This document shows, piece after piece, positions 25,416-33,702 of a DNA stretch of 64,000 nt. Position 1 is the stretch's first letter; every line of letters starts with the position of its first letter. The notes under the pieces were generated by a model. That model was not told the DNA's origin, searched no databases, and saw nothing but the letters and a program-made list of their open reading frames with translations. Origin of the DNA: CAYJEJ01 sp964369315 (GTDB lineage: Bacteria > Pseudomonadota > Alphaproteobacteria > UBA3830 > JAIRWN01); assembly GCA_964369315.1 (NCBI GenBank), contig CAYJEJ010000004.1, positions 28,435 through 92,434 on the forward strand, written 5' to 3'. A program made the translations under genes and the position numbers.

Positions 25416-26777
25416 ATGAGTAACGGTGTTTTTATAAAGACTTTTGGATGCCAAATGAATCATTACGATTCATCAAAAGTTTTATCTATGCTTGAATCTG
25501 ACGGTTTTAAGGTTGTCACGGATGTCAGCGATGCTGACTGTGAGGTCGTAATATTTAATACATGTCATATTCGAGAGAAAGCGAATGATAAATTGTTTTC
25601 TGAAATAGGGCGTTTAAAAAAAATCAAAAAACAAAGACGTGAAGAGGGAAAAAACTTCATTGTCGTTGTCATGGGCTGTGTTGCACAGGTGTTGGGTTTG
25701 GATATTGTTCATCGTAGTGGTGGGTGTGTGGATGTTGTTGTTGGTGTGCAGTCTATCCATAAGTTGCCTGAGATTATAAAATCATTCAAAGTTCGACAAG
25801 AATGCTGCGTTGAAACAAAGCCCATAGTTGCAGTTGGGATGCATCAAGAGGAAAAATTCTCTTGCTATGATAACATTAATACTGCGGTTGAAGTGCCGTC
25901 TGCATTTATTACTGTGCAAGAGGGGTGTGAAAATTTTTGTACCTACTGTGTGGTGCCTTTTACAAGAGGTCGAGAGCAATCTCGGTCAATGCTTGGCATT
26001 AAGCAGGAAGTGGATAAATTGACTGAGCGGGGCGTTAAAGAGTTCATCTTAGGTGGGCAAAATGTGAACGCATATAATGGGCTAGATGAAAATGGGGACA
26101 AGCTAGACTTAGTCGACCTTATTGAAAAAATCTCAGAAAACCCCAAGGTAGAACGTATCCGTTTTATTTCTTCTCACCCTAGGAATATGTCAAAAAGGTT
26201 GATAGATGCCTTTGGCAGAATACCAGTTTTGATGCCATTTTTACATTTGCCTGTCCAATCTGGTTCAGACAGGATATTAAGGATGATGAACCGCCATCAC
26301 GACAGGCAATACTATTTACACATAATTGACCAATTAAAGGCGTCTTGTCCAAAAATTGCCTTTTCTTCTGACTTTATAGTGGGCTTTCCAGGTGAGAATG
26401 ATTCTGATTTTGAGATGACGATGGATTTAATTAAAACTGTTGGCTATGCACAAGGCTATTCTTTTAAATTCAGTGCCCGACCTGATACGCCAGCTGAAAA
26501 CATGCCTAACCAAGTTCCGGATGCGATAAAAGAAGAAAGATTAATTAAAATCCAAGAACTTATCGCTCAAAAACAACAGGAGTTTAATGATGCTTCGGTC
26601 GGAAGTGTTCAACCCGTTTTATTTGATAGGGTTGGTCGACACGAGGGGCAAGTCAATGGTAAGACGGTGTTTAATCAATCGGTTTATGTGGAATGTGACC
26701 CGAGCGTTATAGGGCACACTAAACAAGTGCATATAAAAATGGCTGATAAGCACAGCCTAAGTGGAGTGATAATTTGA
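25416..26777 (+). CDS. miaB: tRNA-2-methylthio-N6-dimethylallyladenosine synthase MiaB
   Basis: This radical SAM methylthiotransferase modifies i6A37 of tRNAs reading UNN codons. The N-terminal UPF0004 domain supplies three Cys ligands of the auxiliary [4Fe-4S] cluster (Cys12 in TFGCQMNHYDS, Cys50 in FNTCHIREKA, Cys88 in MGCVAQ). The radical SAM cluster ligands Cys171, Cys175 and Cys178 are in CENFCTYC, followed by PFTRGREQSR. A C-terminal TRAM domain (about 385-450) binds RNA. NTCHIREKA is MiaB-like rather than MtaB- or RimO-like. Its function implies that MiaA-made i6A exists, which needs DMAPP, linking it to the isoprenoid pathway genes at 32.8-35.5 kb. ybeY follows. Confidence 0.96.
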   Translation: MSNGVFIKTFGCQMNHYDSSKVLSMLESDGFKVVTDVSDADCEVVIFNTCHIREKANDKLFSEIGRLKKIKKQRREEGKNFIVVVMGCVAQVLGLDIVHRSGGCVDVVVGVQSIHKLPEIIKSFKVRQECCVETKPIVAVGMHQEEKFSCYDNINTAVEVPSAFITVQEGCENFCTYCVVPFTRGREQSRSMLGIKQEVDKLTERGVKEFILGGQNVNAYNGLDENGDKLDLVDLIEKISENPKVERIRFISSHPRNMSKRLIDAFGRIPVLMPFLHLPVQSGSDRILRMMNRHHDRQYYLHIIDQLKASCPKIAFSSDFIVGFPGENDSDFEMTMDLIKTVGYAQGYSFKFSARPDTPAENMPNQVPDAIKEERLIKIQELIAQKQQEFNDASVGSVQPVLFDRVGRHEGQVNGKTVFNQSVYVECDPSVIGHTKQVHIKMADKHSLSGVII

Positions 26778-26823
26778 TATTAGTATCTAAAGTGTTTATA
26801 GGGCTGAGGATGAAATCATATTA

Positions 26824-27342
26824 ATGCCTGAGGAATTGAGCGATTGTTGTGAGTTCATCGTTGGTCAGTGGCATTTTTCAATTAAGTCGGAATCTTTGGC
26901 TTGGGCAGGATGTCCAATTTATGATATTGCCAGAGATTTGTTTGAAAAAGCTTTAGAAAATATTACCTTATCGATTAACCCTAAGAGTGAGATTTTTGTT
27001 GATATTCTCTTAGGCGATGATTGTTTTATTCAAAACTTGAATAAAGTCTATAGAAATAAAGATGTTCCAACAAATGTTTTGTCTTTTGAATTAAATCCGA
27101 TAAGTTCATGTGTAGACGAACGTGAATATATGCTCGGGGGGATTGCGTTATCAATTGATACAATAAAAAATGAGGCAAATGTGCAATCTAAGGTGCTGAA
27201 TCACCATATTATGCATTTGCTATTACATGGTTTTTTACATCTTTTGGGGTATGTGCACGAAAAAGATGGTGATGCGAGTGTAATGGAAGATATTGAAGTT
27301 CGAGTTTTGTCTGAGTTTGGCTTGAAAAATCCATATGGTTAA
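26824..27342 (+). CDS. ybeY: Endoribonuclease YbeY
   Basis: YbeY is a zinc-dependent metalloprotein needed for 16S rRNA 3'-end processing and ribosome quality control. The metal motif HGxLHLxGYxH is complete: His135, His139 and His145 in HGFLHLLGYVH. VPTNVLSFEL (about 81-90) is the other family hallmark, and LGGIALSIDT follows. At 172 residues it is slightly longer than usual at the N-terminus. In many alphaproteobacteria the order is miaB-phoH-ybeY-tlyC-lnt; here phoH (ybeZ) is missing between miaB and ybeY. It is followed directly by the CorC/TlyC gene. Confidence 0.94.
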   Translation: MPEELSDCCEFIVGQWHFSIKSESLAWAGCPIYDIARDLFEKALENITLSINPKSEIFVDILLGDDCFIQNLNKVYRNKDVPTNVLSFELNPISSCVDEREYMLGGIALSIDTIKNEANVQSKVLNHHIMHLLLHGFLHLLGYVHEKDGDASVMEDIEVRVLSEFGLKNPYG

Positions 27343-27352
27343 GGAGGGGTCT

Positions 27353-28204
27353 TTGCTAAAAAAAGTATTAAGTTTTTTGTTTAAAAATAAGTTTTCACAA
27401 AAGGATTCTTACGAGCCTGATAATGGCGTGTCTGATGACAATGTTCCGCCTGAAGGTGCTGATATTAGCTCTAGCGAAAAGTTGTTGATGGGGAATGTGC
27501 TTTGTTTAAGGGATTTAACGGCTGAGGATATAATGATTCCTCGCGTTGAAATATCGGCTGTGAAAAAGGATATTAGCTTTTTTGATTTGGTAAAAACATT
27601 TTCTAATTCACCACGATTGCAGCTTTTGGTCTATGGCAGTTCGCTGGATGATATCGTGGGGATTATTAGCATCAGGGACGTTCTGCCCTTTTGCTTTAAG
27701 CCAGAAACATTTGATGTGACCAGTGTTATGAGGAATGTATCTTTTGTCGTGCCTAGCATGAAGTTGGATGAGTTGTTAGAGCAAATGAAAACCACGGGGA
27801 TGCACCTTGCAATCGTGATTGATGAGTTTGGCGGCGTTGATGGTTTGGTCACTTTGGAAGATGTTGTGAGCAAGATATTGGGCGGTATTTACCAAATAGA
27901 TACTCCAGCGAGTGTTCCCCATTTGGTCAAACAACAGGACGGTTCTTATGTAATGGACGCCAAGTTGTTAATAGAAGATGCTGAAAAAACATTATCGAAA
28001 AAATTATTGCTACCTATCGGTGACGAAGAGGATGCACCAGATGTTGAAACTATAGGCGGTTTGGTTGTTGCGTTGGCTAACCGAGTTCCTGCAAAGGGGG
28101 AGGTTTTTACCCATCCTTCAGGTATCAAGTTTGAGGTGGTAGACTCTGATTTGCGTCGTGTGAGGCGTGTTGTCGCTAGGATGGACAGTGCCGTCGTAGG
28201 GTAA
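27353..28204 (+). CDS. CorC/TlyC (HlyC) family CBS-domain protein
   Basis: This cytosolic protein of about 284 residues has two CBS domains (about residues 60-185: DIMIPRVEISAVKK, LLVYGSSLDDIVGIISIRDVL, then IVIDEFGGVDGLVTLEDVV) and a C-terminal transporter-associated CorC_HlyC domain (DVETIGGLVVALANRVPAKGE). Members are linked to magnesium/cobalt handling; the rickettsial TlyC version was named a haemolysin. A frame from ATG 27335 overlaps ybeY by 8 bases, but AAGGAGG at 27341-27347 is placed 5 bases before TTG 27353, making that the better start. This leaves a 10-base gap after ybeY. The lnt gene that often follows is absent. Confidence 0.88.
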   Translation: MLKKVLSFLFKNKFSQKDSYEPDNGVSDDNVPPEGADISSSEKLLMGNVLCLRDLTAEDIMIPRVEISAVKKDISFFDLVKTFSNSPRLQLLVYGSSLDDIVGIISIRDVLPFCFKPETFDVTSVMRNVSFVVPSMKLDELLEQMKTTGMHLAIVIDEFGGVDGLVTLEDVVSKILGGIYQIDTPASVPHLVKQQDGSYVMDAKLLIEDAEKTLSKKLLLPIGDEEDAPDVETIGGLVVALANRVPAKGEVFTHPSGIKFEVVDSDLRRVRRVVARMDSAVVG

Positions 28205-28285
28205 CTCATAAAAAATAATATTATTTCGTTGAAAAATAAAAAAATAAAAATATTTTTAAAAATTATATGTTATTTTTATAATTAT

Positions 28286-28301
28286 TAGGTAATATTACCT
28301 A
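28286..28301. repeat. Perfect 16-bp palindrome upstream of pal
   Basis: TAGGTAATATTACCTA is an exact dyad in a very AT-rich 140-base gap, 42 bases before the pal ATG. It overlaps the likely promoter zone and could be a repressor or activator site. No regulator is identified. Confidence 0.45.
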
Positions 28302-28343
28302 TTGTATGGGTTTTTAATTTAGCTTTAGCTAGAAGGATATTTT

Positions 28344-28829
28344 ATGAAATATACAGGAATTGGTTTTTTGTTAGCAGCATCTTTGTTGGTTGGTTGTCAA
28401 TCAAACCAAGATGGCTCGAACTCTTGCTTGAATGGGCAGGCTAATTTTAAAAAAGGTTCTCCGGCTGAGTTTACTGCAACCTTTGTGTCAACTGCGGGTG
28501 ACAGGGTGTTTTTTGAGCTCAACAGCTCTTCTTTGTCCCATGAGGCTCAGGCAACATTGATTCGCCAAGTGGAGTGGATGCTACAAAGCAAAAAATCGCG
28601 AATTTTAATTGAAGGTCGTTGTGACGAGCGTGGCACAAGAGAGTTTAACCTTGGCTTGGGTGAGCGTCGTGGAAATGCAGTGAAGAACTTTTTGATTGCA
28701 CATGGCGTGCCAGCCGAGTCTATTACAGTGGTTTCTTATGGCAAGGACAAGCCAATAGAAGTCAGTGCTGACGCTGCAAAAGAGGAATTTTGGCGTCAAA
28801 ATCGAGTTTCTATCACAGTTATTGAATAA
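28344..28829 (+). CDS. pal: Peptidoglycan-associated lipoprotein Pal
   Basis: Pal is an outer-membrane lipoprotein that ties the outer membrane to peptidoglycan and works with Tol proteins during division. The 161-residue protein has a type II signal peptide ending SLLVGC (Cys18), a short linker, and an OmpA-like domain (about 55-161) with DRVFFELNSSSLS, the peptidoglycan-binding IEGRCDERGTREFNLGLGERR and the C-terminal QNRVSITV. The Asp and Arg that hold diaminopimelate in the family are present. tolB or ybgF are not adjacent; the gene has its own terminator. AGAAGGA lies upstream of the ATG. Confidence 0.95.
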   Translation: MKYTGIGFLLAASLLVGCQSNQDGSNSCLNGQANFKKGSPAEFTATFVSTAGDRVFFELNSSSLSHEAQATLIRQVEWMLQSKKSRILIEGRCDERGTREFNLGLGERRGNAVKNFLIAHGVPAESITVVSYGKDKPIEVSADAAKEEFWRQNRVSITVIE

Positions 28830-28851
28830 TAATTGTTAATCTTCATTTCGC

Positions 28852-28887
28852 AACCCTTCCCTATTTATTAAGGGAGGGGTTTTTTTG
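28852..28887 (+). terminator. Rho-independent terminator after pal
   Basis: AACCCTTCCCT (28852-28862) and AGGGAGGGGTT (28871-28881) pair with one G-T wobble around an 8-base loop, followed by T residues. Confidence 0.9.
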
Positions 28888-28904
28888 TTGCACTAATACA
28901 GTCT

Positions 28905-28932
28905 TTGTTATGTGTGAAAAATATGTTACAAT
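28905..28932 (+). promoter_or_regulatory. Probable promoter of hppA
   Basis: TTGTTA at 28905-28910 and TACAAT at 28927-28932 have a 16-base spacer and lie just past the pal terminator, 33 bases before the hppA ATG. Confidence 0.5.
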
Positions 28933-28965
28933 TCAGCACTTTGTAGTCTAGGGTTTTGTGTTTTT

Positions 28966-31050
28966 ATGATGAATTATTATATAGTCTGCCTTTTGGCTGT
29001 GTTAGCACTGGTTTATGGTGCGTTTTCAGCTGTTTCCATCTTTAAAGTTAGTGATGGGAACGACCGTATGCGTGAGATTGCATCCGCCATACAAGATGGT
29101 GCTTATTCCTATTTAAGCAATGAATATCGGGCAATTTTGATAGTGGGCAGTGTGGTTGCCATATCGGTTTGGCTTTTTATGGGGCTATATGCTGCGATAG
29201 GGTTTTTTGTTGGAGCTTCTTTGTCAGCTTTGGCGGGTTATGTTGGAATGATGATTTCAGTGCGGGCAAATGTTCGCACAGCAGAGGCGTCACGCAGTGG
29301 GATTGAGTCTGGTTTTGCTTTGGCGTATAAAGCGGGGTCTGTGACTGGTTTTTGTGTTATTGGTCTTGGGCTTTTGGGAATGTCTGCTTATTACATATAT
29401 TTAAGGTCAGTTTCTCTTGAAGGTCACTTTATTTCTGAGGCACTTTTAGCGTTTAGTTTTGGTGCATCTTTAATATCAATCTTTGCTCGTTTAGGGGGCG
29501 GAATTTTCACAAAAGGTGCTGACGTTGGTGCAGACTTGGTCGGAAAACTAGAGGCCGGCATCCCTGAGGATGACCCTCGTAACCCTGCAGTGATTGCGGA
29601 TAATGTCGGTGATAATGTTGGCGATTGTGCGGGTATGGCGGCGGATTTGTTTGAAACATATGTTGTCACGACCACAGCCGCGATGGTTCTAGCGGGGATA
29701 TTTTTTGCTGATGTGCACTTAGAGATGATGACGCTATATCCTTTGGCTGTTTGTGGTGTTTGTGTTATCGGCACCATAATCGGCACGTTTTTCGCACGTT
29801 TGGGCAAAACTAAAAACGTTATGAACGCACTTTATAAGAGCTTGTTCGCAACAGCACTTTGCTCATTCTTATTTATTGTCGCGTTAACGTATTATATGAT
29901 TCCTCCAGAAGAAGTTTTTGTCGCCGGTGCGATTAGCTTTTGTGCAAGCGATTTAATCATCTGTTGTTTCATTGGTTTGCTTGTCACGGCGTTAATTGTT
30001 TGGGTGACAGAGTATTATACTTCAGCGTCTTATCGCCCTGTCAAGGTGATTGCAAAAAGCTCTGAGACTGGTCATGGCACCAATGTTATTCAGGGGCTGG
30101 CAATATCAATGGAGTCAACGGCGGTTCCTGTTGTGATTATTTGTTTTGGTATTGTTGCCGCCTATATTACAGCCGGTCTTTATGGAATAGCCATTGCAGC
30201 CACAGCGATGTTGGCGTTGGCTGGCATAGTCATTACTTTGGACGCATATGGTCCTATCACAGATAATGCGGGCGGAATAGCCGAGATGGCAGAATTGCCA
30301 GAAAGCGTCCGAGCAGTGACAGATGTTTTGGACTCTGTGGGTAATACAACCAAGGCCGTGACCAAGGGTTATGCGATTGGGTCTGCAGGGTTGGCGGCAC
30401 TTGTCTTGTTTTCAACCTATACGCAAGATTTACAACGTCTGTTTGAGGGTGTTTTGGTTGATTTTAGCCTAGAAAATGCTTATGTAGTGGTTGGCTTATT
30501 TATTGGCGGGTTATTGCCATATTTATTTGGTGCTTTTGGCATGACCTCTGTTGGTGCTGCTGGTGGTGCAATTGTGCGTGAGGTAAGACGCCAATTTAAG
30601 GAAAAACCAGGCATCATGAAAGGGACAGACAAACCAGATTATAGCCTTGCAGTTGCCATATTAACCAAGTCTGCTATCAAAGAAATGGTCTTGCCGTCTT
30701 TACTGCCAGTGTTTGCACCGGTTGTATTGTTTGGTCTGATATATCATTTCGTTGGTTTAGCCGAGGCATTTAGTGCCGTTGGTGCGATGTTATTGGGCAC
30801 GATAGTGACAGGGTTATTTGTCGCAATTTCGATGACCTCTGGTGGTGGTGCTTGGGATAATGCTAAGAAATATATAGAGATGGGTAACTTTGGTGGTAAG
30901 GGGTCTGAGGCTCACAGGGCAGCTGTTACAGGCGATACTGTTGGCGACCCGTATAAAGACACGGTTGGACCAGCTGTGAACCCGTTGATAAAGATTGTTA
31001 ACATTATCGCCCTGTTAATGCTAGCGGTGTTATCTAGGATATTGGGTTAG
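28966..31050 (+). CDS. hppA: Membrane-bound H+-translocating pyrophosphatase
   Basis: This 694-residue, roughly 16-helix membrane enzyme couples PPi hydrolysis to proton export. The substrate and metal motifs are DVGADLVGK (186-194) and the acidic [15 protein letters not shown] (about 213-227), and a C-terminal [14 protein letters not shown] is present. Position 463 is Lys in [15 protein letters not shown]. The K+-dependent subfamily has Ala there, so this should be the K+-independent, H+-pumping form found in alphaproteobacteria such as Rhodospirillum. It is a monocistronic unit with promoter and terminator. Such pumps help when ATP is limiting, which fits a host-associated or low-energy lifestyle (inference). 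Confidence 0.97.
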   Translation: MMNYYIVCLLAVLALVYGAFSAVSIFKVSDGNDRMREIASAIQDGAYSYLSNEYRAILIVGSVVAISVWLFMGLYAAIGFFVGASLSALAGYVGMMISVRANVRTAEASRSGIESGFALAYKAGSVTGFCVIGLGLLGMSAYYIYLRSVSLEGHFISEALLAFSFGASLISIFARLGGGIFTKGADVGADLVGKLEAGIPEDDPRNPAVIADNVGDNVGDCAGMAADLFETYVVTTTAAMVLAGIFFADVHLEMMTLYPLAVCGVCVIGTIIGTFFARLGKTKNVMNALYKSLFATALCSFLFIVALTYYMIPPEEVFVAGAISFCASDLIICCFIGLLVTALIVWVTEYYTSASYRPVKVIAKSSETGHGTNVIQGLAISMESTAVPVVIICFGIVAAYITAGLYGIAIAATAMLALAGIVITLDAYGPITDNAGGIAEMAELPESVRAVTDVLDSVGNTTKAVTKGYAIGSAGLAALVLFSTYTQDLQRLFEGVLVDFSLENAYVVVGLFIGGLLPYLFGAFGMTSVGAAGGAIVREVRRQFKEKPGIMKGTDKPDYSLAVAILTKSAIKEMVLPSLLPVFAPVVLFGLIYHFVGLAEAFSAVGAMLLGTIVTGLFVAISMTSGGGAWDNAKKYIEMGNFGGKGSEAHRAAVTGDTVGDPYKDTVGPAVNPLIKIVNIIALLMLAVLSRILG

Positions 31051-31079
31051 AGAGGCAAGATTTCTTGGTTTATTTTAAG

Positions 31080-31106
31080 GGCGGGGGAGTTTCCTCCGCC
31101 TTTTTT
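31080..31106 (+). terminator. Rho-independent terminator after hppA
   Basis: GGCGGGGGA (31080-31088), loop GTT, TCCTCCGCC (31092-31100) with one wobble pair, then TTTTTT. Confidence 0.92.
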
Positions 31107-31234
31107 GATATAGGTTGCTATATACATTAACTAAGCCAGAGTTTGAATGGTTTGGTCGTTGTCCTTAGGGCTATTGAGAATTTGTTTATTTGTTGGTAAC
31201 GTAAGGGGTCTTTTTTAGAAGGGGTTTGTTGTTT

Positions 31235-32650
31235 ATGAGAAAGGTTTGTTTAGGGATTTTTTGCTCACTAATTTTAAATTTAGCGTGGAGTTGTTCGGCT
31301 AAAGATGAAGAAAAGCTTCAAATTCCTGATGAAATAAAAACTAACGTACCCAAAGAACATCAGGCGAGGGCATTTCTAGGTGCTATATTTAGCCTGATAC
31401 AAACATCATATGTTGAGAACATGTCTGACGAGAAGTTGGTTGAATTGTCGCTCAACAACATTATGCCAGCATTGGACCCCCACTCTAGCTATCTTTCACC
31501 AAAGTCTTTTAAATCTTTGTTAGAGCATACAAATGGTGAATTTGGTGGGATAGGGACAGAAATTGTGATGGATGGTGGGTTTATAAGAATTATTTCCCCA
31601 ATAGATGATACCCCAGCATTTCATGCGGGCTTGAAGGCGGGCGACCTGATTACTCACATAAATGGTGAGCTGGTGCAGTCGATGTCTTCTGATGAGGCGG
31701 TTGAAAAATTAAGGGGTCGTGCTGGAACCCATGTACGGATTAAGGTCAAACGAGTAAATAAAGACCTTTTTACCGTGAAAATTAAGAGAGAGATGATTAA
31801 GGTTAAGTCTGTAAAGTATGAGATTTTCAATAATATCGCCTATATAAGGGTTGCTTTATTTGACCAAAATACCGTACCTGAAATGCGTAAATCACTCGAG
31901 AATATTAAAAAAAACCTCGGTAAAAAATTGCTCGGTATTGTTTTGGATTTACGTAATAATCCAGGTGGCATTCTTGAGCAATCTGTTGGAGTGGCTGAGA
32001 CTTTCTTGCCTAAAGACAAGGTCATTGTTTCAATCAAGTCTAGGGTTAAGGATATAAATCAGGTGATGAAATCTTCATATTCTGGGGGGATAGAAAATGT
32101 TCCTTTGGTTGTTTTGATTAATAGCGGAAGTGCGTCGGCGTCCGAGATTGTCGCTGGTGCGTTACAAGACCACAAAAGAGCTTTAATTGTTGGGGTTCGC
32201 TCATTCGGTAAGGGGTCGGTTCAACAGGTTATTCCGCTGACTAAAGACTCGGGTATAAAGCTGACAGTTGCTAGATACCTAACCCCGAATAATAGGAGTA
32301 TTCAGGCACGTGGAATTGACCCAGACATAGAAGTTAATATCGCGAAGATGGAGCCGATTCAGGAAGATTTTATTGTCAGAGAGGGGGATTTATACAACGC
32401 TCTCGATAAACAGGACAAGCCGAAAAAAAACCTCAGCGAAGATGAGGTCAAAAAAGAGATAAAGAAAGTTGAAAGAGTGGGCTTGATGGCAGATTCTAAA
32501 AAATCATCTAAAGAGAATGAAAAAGATGCTGACCTAAAGCTCAGAAAGCTTTCTTTGAAGGAACGCTTAGAACAGGACATCCAGCTTATGCATGCTTTCA
32601 ACATGATAAAGGCTTGGAGAAAGATATCATTCACATGCTGCGGGAAGTAG
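31235..32650 (+). CDS. ctpA: Carboxy-terminal processing protease (S41 family)
   Basis: This periplasmic Ser/Lys protease of about 471 residues trims C-termini of envelope proteins. It has an N-terminal export signal (ends near AWSCSA), a helical region with MPALDPHSSYLSP, a PDZ domain (about 95-170, GGIGTEIV and AGLKAGDLITHINGE), and the catalytic core with LRNNPGG, the nucleophile loop NSGSASASE (about 296-304) and the general-base Lys in SFGKGSVQ (about 326). A lysine-rich tail with EDEVKKEIKKVER follows. ATG 31235 is 10 bases from AGAAGGGG and preferred over TTG 31226, only 1 base away. In many alphaproteobacteria ctpA lies with an M23 peptidase gene; not here. Confidence 0.93.
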   Translation: MRKVCLGIFCSLILNLAWSCSAKDEEKLQIPDEIKTNVPKEHQARAFLGAIFSLIQTSYVENMSDEKLVELSLNNIMPALDPHSSYLSPKSFKSLLEHTNGEFGGIGTEIVMDGGFIRIISPIDDTPAFHAGLKAGDLITHINGELVQSMSSDEAVEKLRGRAGTHVRIKVKRVNKDLFTVKIKREMIKVKSVKYEIFNNIAYIRVALFDQNTVPEMRKSLENIKKNLGKKLLGIVLDLRNNPGGILEQSVGVAETFLPKDKVIVSIKSRVKDINQVMKSSYSGGIENVPLVVLINSGSASASEIVAGALQDHKRALIVGVRSFGKGSVQQVIPLTKDSGIKLTVARYLTPNNRSIQARGIDPDIEVNIAKMEPIQEDFIVREGDLYNALDKQDKPKKNLSEDEVKKEIKKVERVGLMADSKKSSKENEKDADLKLRKLSLKERLEQDIQLMHAFNMIKAWRKISFTCCGK

Positions 32651-32661
32651 GGTGGGCTTGT

Positions 32662-32708
32662 TTATCCACAAATATAGAGGATAAGTTTGTGTATAGAACT
32701 GTGGATAA
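32662..32708. promoter_or_regulatory. Cluster of DnaA boxes
   Basis: There are two perfect consensus DnaA boxes in opposite orientation, TTATCCACA at 32662-32670 and TGTGGATAA at 32700-32708, plus an imperfect one, TGTGTATAG, at 32688-32696. They lie in the 119-base gap between ctpA and the mevalonate genes. The outer pair forms exact 10-base inverted arms when flanks are included. A DnaA-responsive promoter or a DnaA-titrating site is possible. dnaA is not nearby and transcription direction does not change here. Confidence 0.5.
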
Positions 32709-32769
32709 ATTGATATAGGTAACCTTTGTCAGCTATGACTAATAATTAAGCAATTTTGGAAGCATATCG

Positions 32770-33702
32770 GTGGGTTATAAAATTACTGTTGCGAGCAAAA
32801 CTTTTTTTGTTGGCGAATATGCAGTTTTGGAGCATTTTTCAGGGATTGTTTTATCGACGTCCCCTCGGTTTGAGCTAACTTGCGAAAGGGTTGGTGAAAA
32901 CATTGAGGGCGGCAGTTTGCAGCTGAATTGTTCCTTGGGTGGAGAGCGTGCTTTAAGTCGCCTCATAAGTAAGAATGAGGAGCTTTTAAATCCTTATAAT
33001 ATTAATTTTATTGACCCACATAATAGGTGTGGGGGCTTTGGTGCATCGAGTGCTCGGTTTTTAATGCTTGCTAGATTAATCAAAGAATTGAAAGGCGAGA
33101 AATTTTGCATATTTGAGACGATACGGCTCTTTCAAGACCTTGGCTTTGATGAGAACAACCAAAACAGCTTAAAACCAAGTGGTGCAGATATCGCGACGCA
33201 GTTTGTCGGTGGGGTTGGGATATTAAATCAGGATGAGCAGGGCGAGAAAGCTGTCACATCTATCAATTGGGTGTTTGATGAGCTCAGGTGTTTAATATTC
33301 AAAACTTCTTGTAAGGTTGACACTGGTCGGCATTTGGAGGGGTTAAACTCCTCTTTTGCGACATGTGGTGCAATATCTCCCCTAAGAGCCTTGGTGCAAA
33401 CAGGGGTGCAAGCGTTTTTTGAGAAGAAAAGCACTGATATTATCGATGTTGTGAACGAGTATTCAAACGTTATGAATAAAATCGGCTTAACGCATGACTA
33501 CACTAACAATCTTTTAAGTCAAATGAGGGGACATGACGTCGTGCTTGCTGTCAAGGGATGTGGTGCGATGGCAGCGGATGTTGTGATTGTCCTATGTAAA
33601 GTAGGAAATGAAAACGAGGTCATTAAAATCGCCGATAGATATGGTTTATTATATAAGTCATCAAGCAGTGATTTAAGCCCCCCGATGGAGATTGAAAGAT
33701 AA
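32770..33702 (+). CDS. GHMP-family kinase, probable phosphomevalonate kinase
   Basis: This 310-residue GHMP kinase is probably the ERG8-type enzyme that phosphorylates mevalonate-5-phosphate. The N-terminus SKTFFVGEYAVLEH resembles the GKLFIAGEYAVVE start of phosphomevalonate kinases. The ATP loop is GGFGASSARF (88-97), a central KPSGAD (135-140) replaces the usual acidic catalytic region, and the third motif VKGCGAMAADVV (261-272) is present. The start is GTG 32770, with TTTTGGAAG 7 bases upstream. Its stop overlaps the mvaD start (TAATG), and mvk follows, so context strongly supports a mevalonate role. It is shorter than most ERG8 proteins; another GHMP kinase specificity cannot be excluded. 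Confidence 0.72.
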   Translation: MGYKITVASKTFFVGEYAVLEHFSGIVLSTSPRFELTCERVGENIEGGSLQLNCSLGGERALSRLISKNEELLNPYNINFIDPHNRCGGFGASSARFLMLARLIKELKGEKFCIFETIRLFQDLGFDENNQNSLKPSGADIATQFVGGVGILNQDEQGEKAVTSINWVFDELRCLIFKTSCKVDTGRHLEGLNSSFATCGAISPLRALVQTGVQAFFEKKSTDIIDVVNEYSNVMNKIGLTHDYTNNLLSQMRGHDVVLAVKGCGAMAADVVIVLCKVGNENEVIKIADRYGLLYKSSSSDLSPPMEIER

